A DNA stretch of 64,000 bases from Phyto melanocephala (GCA_941918925.1 OW799235.1:105975947-106039946), one strand, 5' to 3'. Shown: positions 32,297 through 46,237, counted from the stretch's first letter. The notes: generated by a model from the letters alone, not told the origin. Made by a program: numbers and translations.

Positions 32297-32393
<97 letters not shown>

Positions 32394-32440
32394 CATAATA
32401 ATAATAATAATAATAATAGTAAATAATATAATAATTTACC
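32297..32440. repeat. (AAT)n microsatellite
   Basis: Almost pure AAT repeat of about 120-140 bp, with single C and G interruptions near 32393 and 32419. The minus-strand frame reads as a poly-Tyr artefact and is not a gene. Confidence 0.95.
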
Positions 32441-32856
32441 TGTAGTGAATATCCCATTTATTATTTACTTTGAAAAAGTTGTTACTATTTGTTTTTCTTT
32501 TTGTTGTTGTTGTAGATTTTATTGTTAAGATAAAATTCCAAACTGAAAGAAGACCGTATAGAAAAGTAAGAAAAGCTTTAAATATATATTCTGTTCCAAA
32601 GTTTCGTTTTTATTAAAGTGGTTTTAAAGATTTTTAGTATGATTTTTATCGCTAAGCTAAAGCTGATTTCAGACTGAATGTATTTTACATATGACATGCC
32701 ACTTTTGTTATCCATAAACATACATATGTCTGTCAAAATTTTAATTTTTCAGATGCTTTATAATTTTTGATTTTACTCGTACATGTGTAATTACGTCTGA
32801 CATAACCTTTTTTGTTTACAATAAATGATTTTGTGTTATTAATTTTTCAATAATTT

Positions 32857-34954
32857 TTATAACCGCCACCAAAAAAATGGTGGGGGTATATCATTTTGTA
32901 ATTCCGTTTGTAACACATCGAAATATCCATTTAAGACCCCATAAAGTATATATATTCTGAATAAGGGTTTGATTTGATGACTATGTCCGTCCGTCTGTTG
33001 AAATCACGATAGAGGTCGCACCGAAAAAGCTAGGGGGCTCAAATTTAGCTAGAATCTTTCTTGTAGACAAAATTTGTTTGATATTGAGAATGGGCTAAAT
33101 CGGAATATTAGGCAGAGAGTTATAGCTCGTAAAGCAAGAGTAGGTCGAAAAATCATGTTCTTCGAACATCGAATAAAATGGAATTATGTCCAAACGCATT
33201 AACGCACAGTCATGAAACTTCGAATATATATTTCTCCAGTCAAAACAATATCTCTCCCCAAAAAATGCTTACATTTATGCATTAGGAAAGGAGTTATAGA
33301 TAAAAATGTACGAAAATTTATACCGCGCAGTGTAATTTTCAGTATACTTTAAATTTAAAACCTAATAAAACAGATAAAATTAGATGTACGATTCTGAAAT
33401 TTTGCACACTTTGTTTTTTGGTGAGAGTCTTTTCTGTAACGGAAAATCAATGTGCCACGCCCACTTTAACGCCCACCTCCCGTATAACGTTTTACCTAAA
33501 ATTCATATAATTTCTCTATAAATAAAGATTTTGGAAAATTAAAGGACTGTATTGAAACATCTAAGTTGTACTCATTAGCAAAAACAACTTTGACACGCCT
33601 ACTATAACGCCGACTTTTTACGTTATCTACCGTTAATGAAATTTAAAAGCTTATAAAACCGCCAAAATTAGAGGTATGATGATCAAATTTGCTACATATA
33701 TCCTTTTAATCAATATTATTGTTCCGCCATAAAGTTAAGGTGCCACGACCACTTTTACGCCCACCTCCCATATAACGTTTTACCTAAAATTCATATAATT
33801 TCTCTATTAATAAAGATTTTGGATTAATAAAGGGCTATATTGAAACATATAAGTTGCACTCATTAGCGAAAACAACTTTGACACGCCTACTATAACGCCC
33901 ACTTTTCACGTTATCTACCGTTAATGAAATTGAAAAGCTCATAAAACCGCCTAATTTAGAGGTATGATGATCAAATTTGCTACATATATCCTTCTAATCA
34001 ATGTTATTGTTGTGCCAAAAAGTTCAGGTGACACGCCCACTTTAACGCATACCTCATATATAACGGTTTATCTTAAATTCATGTAATTGCTCTATTGACA
34101 AAGTTTTTGGGAAAATAAAAGACCATATTGAAATACCTAAGTTGTATTTATTAGCAGAAACTTTATTGACACGCCTACTTTAACGCCCCACTAAAATTAC
34201 GAAGTTATTAAGGGTAGTTAAATTTTAAGGGCCGATGTTGATTTTAAATAAAACACAAATTATTTAAGAAATTATTATCATTTCTTTTTATAATGATAAT
34301 ATTTGTATGGTTCAATTATGTATTTAACAAAATATCGACCAAATGACCCCCCCCCCCCCATCCTTGGCGTCACTCCTCTATCTGATGGTCCAAATTTTGA
34401 ATGACAATGTTGATGCTCAATTGTTGGGCATGATGATGAGTCGAGGTTGACTGCTATTTTGGCACACTATCGCAAAAAACAGCAATGGTTCCCATTCAAC
34501 GAACTAAGAAGGCATTCACAGATTTTCTAGCATTTTATACAGACCTGTTTTGCAGAAATTTAAATATTTTTTACAATTCTCCCGATTGTGGCCGAATTTG
34601 AACGATTATGTTGATCAAAAGAATTACGAAGTGAACAAAATGCATTTTGATTTGAACGCCCATTTTTATAAAAACCTGAATAACTTTAAAGCGTTGCTTA
34701 TTTGCGTATCTTTCCACGGATCAAATTGAGTAAGTTTGAGATTGAGAAATGTCAAATGAAATGCAGAAAACAAATTTAAAGACTAGGTGTAGTTCACCTT
34801 CAACATGGGCCCTTAAAATTTAACTACCCTCTACAAAGAAAGTAATACATATTTTATTATAAAGAGATTATTCCATAGCGATTAACAAAATAATAAATGT
34901 TGTGCTTTATATGTACACAAAATTGGCACAGACGAATATAGTGATCTTACTTGG
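32857..34954 (+). mobile_element. HINE/DINE-1-like element, family 1 (copy C)
   Basis: Start TATAACCGCCACCAAAAAAA with TGGTGGGGGTATA. It has two CACGCCCAC-type internal units (from about 33454 and 33742). The 3' end is eroded: the terminal hairpin is now GGCACAGACGAATA and the end reads GATCTTACTTGG. It carries the mariner insert at 34211-34831. Confidence 0.8.
34211..34831 (-). mobile_element. Mariner-derived insert in HINE-1 copy C
   Basis: The left boundary is AGGGTAGTTAAATTTTAAGG and the right boundary is its decayed inverse CTTAAAATTTAACTACC. TA follows at 34832-34833. Same insertion point and internal scraps as in copies A and B. Confidence 0.7.
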
Positions 34955-35649
34955 TATAAATAAAACGTGTCAAATGGTTTCGGTAAATTCCATTTCAATA
35001 TTATCTTCACAAATTTGTTAAGCTATGTGTATAAAAAGCAAATTTCTGGTTTTTAGTTAACAAGCAAATTTAAAAATACTAAATACTAACTTTTTTGTTT
35101 TATTTTGTTATTCTTATGTCTGCTTAATGTTGTGCTGCCAAATGTACGCAGCAAAAAAAGACACAAAAGAAGTTGTGAATGCATGGGTTTAACCCATGGT
35201 GAAGTTGTTCAATTTAGGTGAAACATGGATGTTTTTAATATTATCATGTCATTGGAGATCATGTGTTTATATGAATATATTGATAAACTTCACTTAATTG
35301 TAATACATAGATCTAATAGTGCATAGAAAGTATGTTTATAAGCTAAAAAAATGTTTCATAAGTTGATTTTGTTTGTTTAGATGAATATTTTGCATGCATT
35401 TGGATAAACTATTTTGGCTTTAGGGAGCCATTAAAAATGTCCTTTCATGCACTATTGATTAAAAAATGTTATTTTGAACTAGTGAAAAATTTGAGTAAGG
35501 TCATTTTGACAAAAACAGTTGATGTCAGCTGCTTTGTAAGACAAAATAGAACACGCTTTAAGTCAACGTCCACATTATAGAAAATTTTTTTAAAAAACTA
35601 TATACGGACGTACTGAATCTGAAACATCGTGCACATACATATAGTAACC

Positions 35650-36080
35650 ACTAAGCCTAGATTTCAGATTTAATATAATTCGCCATTTTGATTTATTATT
35701 TCTGACGCTATCTTTAATTTTGAATTTTTATCTAGTTTACTGTATTTTACTTGTCAAGCACTTTAATTTAATACGAATATTGAGGGAGTTGAAATTGGTA
35801 CATTTTTAAGTACAAGATTTGGCCCATATACAAGTCTATTGTATTTGTGGTGGCGGTAAATGAATTCGAAATATTGTGTTGGTCCAACATTTTTTACGAA
35901 TATCCCTAGTGACATAGAGTATCTATAGATGGTAACAAACGCTTGTATAAATTATCCTAGGGCTAAAAGTTTTGATTTTTTTAATGTGGGAATAAACGGA
36001 GGCAGATGTGTTTATTTGCCCAATTCTTAAAAAGTTATTGGGTAATTGGGCTGGATTTCAATAGCAATTTTTTTTCACAC
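35650..36080 (-). mobile_element. HINE family 3 fragment (3c)
   Basis: The interior resembles copy 3a: CTGTATTTTACTTGTCAAGC and GATTTGGCCCATATACAAGT. Both termini are absent. The flanks 34955-35650 and 36080-36606 show nothing recognisable. Confidence 0.55.
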
Positions 36081-37495
36081 AAGTAATGCTTTAACGGATT
36101 CCGACGACAAATATCAATATTGCAGTGGAAGTATTGATAAGTCATATGTAAATTACAAGCCGTCTGAATACACTTTAAGTGACTTCTGATTTCAAATCAC
36201 TTGCTTATTGCAAGTAAGTATTTTGTTGTGAACTTTCTAATAAAATATTTATTTTCCCTTAAGTAACTTGTTGTATCCTGTATTTTTTTTGTAGCAAATT
36301 TAGTTGCAAAATGTTTACATTCTTATTTTAGAAATTTCTGCTACTTTTCAGCTGAAGTAATGTTATATTGTACAAAAAATTTTTGCCTTACACTTCGAAA
36401 AATCCTAATTACTTCGAAAAATATTAAAATCGCATATTACAAAAAAAAAGTACAAATCACATGTGAACAGTCTGTGATGTGATATCTCCACTGTTTACAA
36501 AACAGGCCAGGTGTCAATTTTTATTCTAAAAAATTTGTAATTAAAATTTTTGCTTGCATTGGCCACCATACATTTTTAAAGAAATTAACATCTTGAAGAA
36601 TTTTAATACAGTGAGTGACAGATTAAATTAGTTAAATGTTTAATTTTTTTAAATTATGTTTGAAGAAAGTAACTGCATAAATAATAGTTTATTTTTTTTC
36701 CATAAAATACTGATTCTGCTTTAAAATATGTGTAGATAATAATTTTTTTATACAATCACTTTTAGTTTTTGTAAAAAACCTTTTAAAAACTATCAAAAAG
36801 TCGGGTAAATTAAAAAAAGTTCTTATTTTCAAATACTCAGGTACATATTTAATTTTGAATTTCAGAGACAAATTCCTGATAATAAAAATTTTATGTCAGT
36901 AAGGAAAAACTGCTTATATGTTTTTTTATATTGTTTTTAAAGCACATTAAAATTTTTGAGATGATTTATATGTATATATTTTAAAATAAATTTTAAATAA
37001 AATAAAAATAATTTTATAAATTCCGCGCTGTATAAATTGAACAGAATAATAATAATAATCTAAAAATTGTTTCGCTAAGTTGCGAAATTGTTCGCAATTT
37101 AGGTACGAAGAAAGTTGTTTGTGTATTGTTAAAATATTTACATATAAAACACTACAAAATTAAAATATTTCAAGTGCATTTACAATCAAGAGATTTCAAA
37201 CAAAAAAGGTCATATGTTTTTAAATTTTTACGTGGTATTAGTATATTTTCAAAAGTTATTTTAATTTTATTAAAGGAAAATATTTTTAAATGGCACCGCG
37301 CAAATATGTATTTTTAATAGTTTAGTTAGTAGATTTGTATTGCCTTACTTTTCAGCTTTTAGTATCTTTACCTTCAGTAAACAAATTAATTTGTTTATAT
37401 CAGTAGCTGTCGACGATTCTAACCAATGGCATTTGTAGTCGTGTAGTCCGTATCCAGCTGTAGTCTATGTGCTTAATGCATAGGATAAAATTATA

Positions 37496-38765
37496 GGTTT
37501 GTTAGACGTACGTTACCGCGGGAACCCGCGGGTTCCCAATTTTACCAAAAAGCGTTTCTTGTGTTGAAAATTGGGTAAATTAAGTAAATGAGAACGTTCA
37601 AGAGAAAGTAATTTGTGTTTCTCTTTTTACCAGACTTTACCCGTACTTTTTTTGCGTGTAAAATGGGAAAGCTGTCAGATCACTAAATCAGCTGTTTTTA
37701 ATTTATAAAAATATAAAAGGTTGAAAAGATTTTTTTATTTTTGTAAACAATGGAATATACTTTGTCTGAGAATATAAATAGAGTTTTTGTAATTTGAATA
37801 ATTTTAATAACTAATAAAATATATGTATGCATTTCACTCTAGTGTTTGTTTGGACATACTTTAACAAACATTAAACTTAAAAACTAACAATTTGTTGAAC
37901 AATTTTTTTAGCAAAAGCAGGTCAAAGCTGTTGGTAGAAAAACGGCGTGGTGGCGGCTAAATGCAAAAATTACCGACGGTAGATTGGGGCTGGTTTAAAA
38001 AATTATTAAAATAAAAAAAAAAAAAACGGAAAACAAGTGTTTTAACGAAATAAGTAGGTTTTGCTTTAATCATATTGTGCAGTCTTTACGATTACAAAAA
38101 CTTAACATTCCACTATTTCATATAACAAGAGTATTGATCCAGGATATATTGTAGTATAACTCAATATATTAAATTTTAATGTGAATAATTTTTATTTTGG
38201 CTTAAGTTCATTTAATTTTTTATTTAATTTTATAATTCAAATTAAATTAAATTGTAACCATTTTTAGGAATATTCTTTCTAAAATTATTCCCGATATTAG
38301 CCGAGTGGAATGCATTTTCGAAATCAGCTACGATTTCATCATCAGCACTCTTTATCATTATACTACTATGTAACTGAAAATTCCTATTTATGTTACAATT
38401 CAATGAAATTTGAATTAGTGAATCTTAAATTTCTTAATTGTAAAAATTTTAGGAAGTTTTAAAAGAGAATGAGAAAAATATATGCCTCTCATTTCTAGTT
38501 TGTAAGAAGCATTTAACGCCATTAGTCGAGATAGCCTGATGCGGTTCATCCGAACAAAATAATTCGGCGACGGCGGTAAGCCGGCTGGGGGCATATCAAC
38601 CTGGACCTCTAAACAACAGCTGTACAATTTTGACGTTTTTTTTTCGGGCTTGAAATGTGGTTTTTTGCGTTCCAGCAAATTTTGGTAAATTTATCGTTTT
38701 CTGAGAGAATTTTTTGTTTACTCTCATTTTACCGGACTTTAACCGGATTTACGTCGAACAAACCT
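37496..38765. mobile_element. Nested TIR element (AGGTTTGTT.GACGTA ends)
   Basis: The left end AGGTTTGTTAGACGTACGTT and the right end (inverted, AGGTTTGTTCGACGTAAATC) match over about 15 bases. Both subterminal regions carry ACTTTACCC or GGTAAAATGAGAG-type blocks. The left side holds an 18-bp perfect GC-rich palindrome at 37520-37537. An 87-codon minus-strand frame (38415-38678), less AT-rich than its surroundings, has no recognisable domain. Superfamily unknown. Confidence 0.5.
37520..37537. repeat. 18-bp perfect GC-rich palindrome
   Basis: GGGAACCCGCGGGTTCCC is its own reverse complement and stands out in AT-rich DNA. It lies about 25 bp inside the left terminus of the nested TIR element, so a subterminal protein site is possible. 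Confidence 0.9.
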
Positions 38766-39842
38766 TATGTCAGATTTTTGTGTAAATAAATCGCACAATA
38801 TAAGTAAATAGTGACCTTAAGTGAGAGTAAGTGAGAATATAAAAGTGTGCTCTAAAAATAAAATAAATTCTAAAAATTTTTTTTTTATATGTTAATTAGT
38901 ATATAAAATAACGTCCCGACATGATTTCTGTTTCATCATTAATGTGGGAATTGGTAGCACTGGATGCTTGACTAGAAGTGGCCACTCTTTTTAGCAACTC
39001 TGTGTGTTTTCATACGGACGAGTATTGACATGATTGTAACGAACAAAATGTCTTTGAACGAATTGTGACGGGGCAACGAACATTTTTTAGAAAAGAGTCA
39101 GAATAGGCTTGGACGACGAAGCACAAAGACGTTACTTAAATTTAAAACAATAAATGTTTAATTCATTAAAATTAAACTAAACGCGTGTTTCTTTTTATAA
39201 ACCTACATTAATGCTTTACCATATATCTAATAGCCGTACATTTTTCGTTCTGAACATTTAATTTAGCGTCTTCCAATTTCCAATTTTGCCTCCTTCGTTT
39301 AAAGTAAAACTATAGTTGTGTTGTAAAACTTTAAGGTTTCCTTTCTAAAACCTTTACTTATGAATGACTTAATAATTAATTAATGTTGTATTATTTATCA
39401 CTTTATAGAAATATTTATGGAGTAGGGTTTCCAAAAAAATATTGTACGGTGATCTTAAACATTAAAAATAATTAACACAACTACACAATTTCATTTCACG
39501 TGAATCTGTTGTATTAATAATATCATTCTTATCTGAATGCCTATTTTTTGAAATATTTTTTACAAGTTAGTAAAATTATTTATACAAATTATTAAAATTA
39601 GTTTAGTAAACCCTGTGGTAATTTTGGTGAATAAAGGAGTTTAAATGTAGATAATTAATTCAAAAAAGTTTTAATCGATTTGCATTTTTACAACCTTACG
39701 TATAAAAATTATCAAAGGGTTTAATAAAAAATTTATTTTGTTTATGAACCTTTTATAATTTTTGTGAAAAATTTATGGCTATTGGTTAATTGAGTTTTAA
39801 ATTTATCAAGACTGCACAACCATTGTTTTGTCACTCACTGTA

Positions 39843-41815
39843 ATTATTAACAAAAGTTGAATACATTTAGCTTATTATTTTTTTCCCACTGATTTAATAA
39901 ATAAACATAAAACACACTTTAAATATAGTTAATAAATGTTATTTTTTTTCAGAAAAAAGTCCCTTCTTGATTCGAAACCGGTTCTACAAGTATAAATTGC
40001 ACGAAATATAAAATTATTATTTTAAGTAATTAATATGTCAAAAAGACAAAAGGTATTGAGGTTTGATGATTTTGATTTAAATAACAAATTTTATAAATTT
40101 TTCTACTGAGTTAAGAACTTTGTTTTGGGTTTTTATTTGTTATGAATTAATATGTTTTATCATTTCACCTTTCAAATACATACATATGTACGATATTATA
40201 TATTTTTAATTATATGTGTACGTAAACAAATAATTCCGCTTAATTTAAAATTTAAATGAGCACTATTCATGTGTAGTTTTTTTGCTTTAATAATATTCAC
40301 ATATATATTTTACTGCTACTGTCTGCCTATGTTTTAATTTTTTTAGTTTTATCTGCTAAATTTTTCTTTTAATATGTAAACTTATTCAATAATAGTTAAA
40401 TACTACTTTTTTCTAATTTTTTTTCTGAAAGTCAACTTAAACCATCCGACGAATTTAAAAAAAACCACAAATCGAAACGAAAAGAAGAGAGTGATTGAAG
40501 AACTTTTTCAAAAGAAGTGAATTTTATTAAGCGGTGTTTGACTTATACGTCTTTCCCCTTTTTAGAATTTATTGTTTTCCGACATCTATTTTAAATCGGC
40601 TAGTGTTTCTGTTATATTATATTTTTTATTGTTTTTGTTTGCTATTGTTTTATATTAGCGAAAGCTTTTTTAAATGAAAGTTTTTAGCAGGGTTGCCGTT
40701 TTCAGTGTAATTATCCAAAAAATTAATTTGGGCGATTTTGGCTACTGGTGTAGAAAGAAATTTTAAACCAAGCAAGAGAAAGTTTTAATGAATTGAAATC
40801 ACTATAAAATATACAAACTAAAATTAGGTATCTAATATAAAAAAAAACTTGAGCTGTAATTTTGCATACGCATTTCCGTGCAGTAGTATTCTCTATATAT
40901 TTAGGAATTTATAATTACTATAATCTTTAAACAAGGCATATAGTTAGAGCTTTAATTCCCGCCAGGATCTCCTATCTGTGGGCAACTTCAGTGGGCAAAT
41001 AGTCTTTGTTACTCCGCTCGGTTCACAAAATTAGAATAATATTTAAATTTGTATTGCAATAAAAAACAGCATATAAATAAAGGTCATTTTGATAGAAATT
41101 GTTTAAGGTAAAAATGATGAGGAGGGAGATACTACTGCATAACTATTTTTATACATAAGTACTAGTGTTCGTATTTTTACTTTTATTTAAAATATTAAGT
41201 CTCAAAGTAGGTGTTGAATGGAAAACAGTTTCATAAAGAAAATCACATCATATCTTACTAGAGCTCCAAAAGAATCCATAGTTTTTTTTACAGGCTATCG
41301 ATGTTTTTTCCACTATCTTCTCAAGAATGTAAAGGCAAAATCAGTAGTAGCTTTGCTGGCTCGAAACCAAATCATGATGCCGGTAACACTTGTTTTAAAT
41401 AAAGCTAAGTAAAAAGCAAAGCAGATTTTACAACTTGTATTTACCTTCAAGAAAAAGTGTACATTTTGTAGTTTGATTGTACTTAATTTCTTTTTTATTG
41501 TTTGAAAACTGTACCCGTACCACTGTTGCACATTTATCTATTTTCTGGTTATATTTAACAATTTTTGAACACGCATTTAGGCATTAGATATTTTTTAATT
41601 ACTAACGCGCTGTCTAAATTTTAGTTTTCAATTGCAAAGCGTTGTTGCCGAGCTATTTCAGTTTACTTTATATATTTTATATGTCTGATCATTAGAATTT
41701 TTGACTGATAGATAGATAACGTTTGACAAACTGATATATATTTGGATGTAAGGATAACTTACGCCAATCGGACGAGAGAAATGTCTAATTTTTTAACAAT
41801 TATTATTTAAAAAAG
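39843..41815. other. Nothing recognised
   Basis: AT-rich, with no splice-supported coding stretch. A 64-codon frame at 41218-41412 has no recognisable motif. Confidence 0.4.
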
Positions 41816-41960
41816 AACAAGTAAGAGCACTATATTCGGCTGTGCCGAATCTTTTATACCCACCATCAATTTTGTGTACATTTAAAGCACAATATTTATT
41901 ATTTTGTTAATCGCTATAGAATAATCTCTTTATAATAAAATATGTACCACTTTCTTTGTA

Positions 41961-42353
41961 GAGGGTGGTTAAATTTTAAGGGCCCATGTTGAAGGTGAAC
42001 CACACCTAAACTTCAACTTTTTTCTTGCATTTCATTTGACATTTCTCAATCTCAGACTAACTCAATTTGAACCGAGGAAAGATACGCAATCGAGAGACGC
42101 TTTTAAATATTAAAGATTTTTATAAAAATGGGCGTTCAAATCAAAATGCATTTTGTGCACTTCGTGATTCTTTTGGTCAACATAATCGTTCGAATTCGTC
42201 CACAATCGTGAGAATTGTAAAAAAATATTTAAATGTCTGCAAAGCAGGTCTGTATGAAATGTGAAAACATCTGTGAATGCCATCTTAGTTCGTTGAATGG
42301 GAAACATTGCTGTTTTTCACGATAACGTGGCAAAAGAGCAAGCAACCTCGACT
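41961..42353 (+). mobile_element. Mariner-derived insert in copy D, 3' truncated
   Basis: The left end GAGGGTGGTTAAATTTTAAG follows TA at 41959-41960. A frame at 42067-42261 gives the best view of the transposase N-terminus: [20 protein letters not shown] then HNRSNSSTIVRIVKKYLNV, matching the mariner helix-turn-helix entry region. The C-terminal part and right TIR are gone. Confidence 0.7.
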
Positions 42354-42356
42354 CAA

Positions 42357-42711
42357 AATATACATTCTCAGCATTATTCTAAAACGGGATATTTATTAGT
42401 AAGATTTTGATTTTTAAACTTCTATAACATTTTGCTTTTAAAAGATTTTCAAACGAAATAAGTTTTGTATAATTTTAAAATTTTTTAGCCATTAGTACAT
42501 GAAAATAAATTGTTTATAATGTTGTGATAAATTTTTTTTACTTAGGTCAAAATTTTCCTAAATTCCCATTTTTAATAGAGCATAACTTCAGGAGAAGATA
42601 AGCGTAAGTCGTTAGCATGCCATCTAGTAGTTGCTAGTAGAGTCATCTATCTTATCATCTTTATCTTATATTTAGCTACAGTACAATAAATGGCGCAGTG
42701 TAAGATGGATA
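42357..42711. repeat. Segment shared with 56236-56575 (inverted)
   Basis: About 340 bp is repeated as the reverse complement in HINE copy F, including ATGCCATCTAGTAGTTGCTA and the matching TAGCAACTACTAGATGGCAT. In copy F it ends at a mariner-type TIR (CCCTTAAAATTTAACC), suggesting it belongs to another derivative of that transposon. Confidence 0.75.
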
Positions 42712-43371
42712 AAGGCTAATATATATGACTAATATATTTTTATAAAAATTTAAAGAAAAAAGTGAGCATGGCACATCTATTTTCCGTTTTAACGAAGACT
42801 TTGACCAAAAAGTCATGTTTGCAAAATTTCAGAATCGTACATACAGTTTTGTCAGTTTTATAACGTTTTAAATTTGAAATATACACTGTGCGGTATAAAT
42901 TTTCGTACATTTTGATCGATAACTCCTTTCCTAATGCATAGATTTAGATAGGGGAGAAATATTGTTTTTACTCAGGAAATATATATTCGAAGTTTCATGA
43001 GTCTGCGTTAATGCGTTTGGAGACAATTTCATTTTATTCGATGTTCGAAGGAGACGGTTTTTTCGATTTACTCTTGCATTACGAGCTATAACACACTTCC
43101 TAATATTCCGATTTAGCCCATTTTCAATGCCAAACAAACCCTGTGAATAAGAAAGATTCTGGCAAAATTTGAGCCCCCTAGCTTTTTCGGTGCGACCTCT
43201 ATCATGCTTACAACAGACGGACAGACGGACGGACATAGCTAGATCGTCATAAAATCAAACCCCGATTCAGAATATATATACTTTATGGGGTCTAAAATGG
43301 ATATTTCGATGTGTTACAAACGGAATGACAAAATGAATATACCCCACCATTTTTTTGGTGGCGGGTATAAA

Positions 43372-44872
43372 AATGGAACGTCCATATATTAGAGTAATAC
43401 AAATTGCGAATATATTTCGAAGAGATTATTGCTTTATTTCTAAACCATCTTACTCTAAGTTCCAACTAGTAAATGCAAATTGACATTCTGGTTACCGTGG
43501 TAGTTCGCTGCACGCAAACAGTCAAGTAGAGTCTGTATGACTCTGTTTTGACAGGACCACATCACTCGTCAGATCCAATGTATCTCAGAATAAATCCAAG
43601 AGTAGGTAATATACTAGATCCATTTTACATTTTACTATCAGTTGTAGTTCCTAAATATAATCCGGCGATATACATGCTTAGGTCGGTAAATCAGTGGTTC
43701 TGATTACTAAATATAATGAGTAAACAAATAAAATACACGCCAGGTTTTTTACATCTGACTCGCAAATTTTCTACTGTTAAACACGTATATTTCATGTGTT
43801 ACCTTTAAAACATAGCTTCTGTAAAACTAATAAGTAAAGTCATTTGATAAAATTTCAATTATAACGTGTAATATATTGGACTTTTCAGAACAGAACTTGA
43901 CATCACCTAACAATCACTGGCGCTGGGCTGTTAATTTTACAATAACAGACATGCAAATTTACATTAGAGTCACAAATTTGCCAAGTTACATGTAAAAAAT
44001 ATGGTCGCGTTTGAGCTGCTCAAATAGTGAAATTTTCCACCCAATGTTAGTTGAATGGGTGGAAGTAGTGTTTTCATTTTCCCGTTGGTAAAGCTTTTAA
44101 CAATAAAGTTTATTTATAATTGTGCTTTTATTGATTCATAAAAAGTATTGCAAAATAGTACCGCTTAATTGTACTAGATGGCAGCAGGTACCTGAAATAC
44201 ATGCCTACTATAACAGACATAGTAAGTATAAAAATAAGTTTAATTTAAATTATTTAAAAAAAAAAAACACATTTAAATACAAATAACAGCCTTCAGTTAT
44301 AATTTTACAGTTTAATATTACTCATGAATTCAATACATTTGAAAAACTACAAATATTGTTAACGACTGAATTATTAAGTATTTTAGTCAAACAGTGTTAT
44401 TTGTGCATTAATACCTCTTCGACTAAAAATGACTAAAAATGTTTTTCTTTTATTCTGTTAAGAAAATTCAATTAACATACATTTAACAAACAAATAACAA
44501 TATTAATAAAAAAGTAATATACAAATGTACAATACTTATATGCTGATTTAAATAAAGCGGTTGTTTTTGAAAATATGTTTTCTTCCTTACATATACTAGA
44601 GGGATTATAGTATCTTATCTTTATAAACAGAATAAATTTTGGCAATTTCTAAATAATATATAATCTGACAAGGTTGTGGGTATGTTCACATAATGTGGTG
44701 GCCTGATTTTGTACCAAGTAGTATTAACTGTCTGTTAAATTGCTTGTGGGTGCTGATTGTAATTACTCATTTTATTAGTTATACATACATTATTATCTAT
44801 CTTTTATATTTAAAGTTTTTTTGTCTACTATAAGTGTTACATACATGTTTACGTATGTATGTGTGTGCGTTT
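43372..44872. other. Nothing recognised
   Basis: No ORF, RNA or repeat landmark noted. Slightly less AT-rich near 43440-44100. Confidence 0.35.
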
Positions 44873-45473
44873 TTATACCTTTCACACAAAAGTGAAAAGG
44901 GTATATAGGTTTGTCATTCCGTGTGAAATTTCTATAAATTTCATTTCCGACCCCATAAAGTATATTTGTTCTAAAAGCTTATAAATAGGGGAGTAGATTA
45001 AGCATTGTTAGTCTGTCCGTGTGTCTGTTGAAATAAAAATTTTTAAGCCCCCCGACATCGCCTGGACCAGCGTGAAATATTAGAATATTAAAAATGTTCG
45101 GGAATAGATCGGTATTGAAAATCAAAATAATCGGTACATAAACAACTGAAATATGAGGACAAAACCACGAATATCACGTTTTTTTACAACAACAACATAC
45201 AACACATACATACATACATACATGCATACATATGTACATACAAAAGTGGTATACTGGTCAGAGTAACGTGGTATCAAATCCCAGTTGAGTTAAAATATTT
45301 TATTTTTTATAATTTTACAATGGAATGTTTTTATTTATGTATGTTTTTTATATGTATGTACGTGTTTCACATCAATGAGATGGAAGGTGATACAGACAAT
45401 TGTTATTGCATGACTACACGTTGTAAAGGGAATAAAGAATTCGGCACGGCCGAATATAGCACTCTAACTAGTT
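44873..45473 (+). mobile_element. HINE/DINE-1-like element, family 2 (copy 2c)
   Basis: Roughly 600-bp full copy: TATACCTTTCACACAAAAGT start, AGTATATTTGTTCTAAAAGC core, GTCTGTCCGTGTGTCTG, a T-rich and ACATACAT part, and the end hairpin ATTCGGCACGGCCGAAT with CTCTAACTAGTT. Confidence 0.8.
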
Positions 45474-46237
45474 TTTTACTATTTTTTTAACGAGGTGAAA
45501 TTATCGAAAGAACCTGGTACTCAACTTAGCTAGGAGTGAGGGACTCTAACACAATAAAACACTGGCCCAAAATACCAGCGGAACTAATACAAAGCTATAC
45601 ATCGCAGGGTATGTGTATGTATGTACGTATGTATACATAAGTTTAAAGTCAGAATTTTAAAAGTCATTTGTTATTCCTATGCAAGATTAAAAATGGTTAT
45701 TTTCTTAACATTAACAACTGTTTCGTCGGAAGAAAATTGTGTCTCGGCACAACTTTTTTAAAAGATTTTTTTTACCGATACCTATTTCATAATTTTAGAA
45801 TAATTTTTCAGTCGTATTTTTTATCGCATATTTTCTCGGCGTTGTTAAGCTGTATTTCTTATTGTCGTGGCCGCCTGAATTTTATTATATATTGATTTAA
45901 TATTTTTTTGTTAATTCCATAACAAACAAGAAGAGATTATTTTGTCTCATAAGTACACATGCATACATACATAGGTACATATACATACATATATTAAATA
46001 AATTTAACGACATTATTTTATGATAAATATTGTTTTGTAATTTCTAGCATTTGTTTTAAGCAATCATTTGAATAATTCCCATGTTTTCATGTTAAACACT
46101 TTTGTTTCAAAGGATTTTTTTAAATTAAAACCAATAAATATGATTGACACAAAAAGTAAATTTCGTGAAACCCCTATACACAGCAATAAAACTCCATCTT
46201 TTTATTTGTTAATTTTACACTTCCAGCTTATTGTATT

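Larger units (their letters stand above)
36609..39840. mobile_element. Degraded TA-flanked TIR element (CAGTGAGTGACA) with nested element
   Basis: The left terminus CAGTGAGTGACA (36609-36620) and the right terminus TGTCACTCACTG (39829-39840) are exact inverses, with TA outside both (36607-36608, 39841-39842). The span is 3.2 kb, or about 2.0 kb without the nested element at 37496-38765. No transposase is recognisable. Pairing of ends this far apart is an inference. Confidence 0.5.
41816..43371 (-). mobile_element. HINE/DINE-1-like element, family 1 (copy D)
   Basis: The inverted terminus AACAAGTAAGAGCACTATAT with its GCCGAAT hairpin is at the left. The inverted 5' start, ATTTTTTTGGTGGCGGGTAT, is at the right. 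The CACGCCCAC repeats are missing. The mariner insert (from 41961) is cut near 42353 and followed by about 350 bp of a segment also found, inverted, in copy F. Confidence 0.8.

Noticed and set aside
32227..32457. 76-codon poly-tyrosine frame
   Set aside because: It is the minus-strand reading of an (AAT)n microsatellite.
38415..38678. 87-codon minus-strand frame as a host gene
   Set aside because: It lies inside a TIR element, has no recognised domain and no splice partners.
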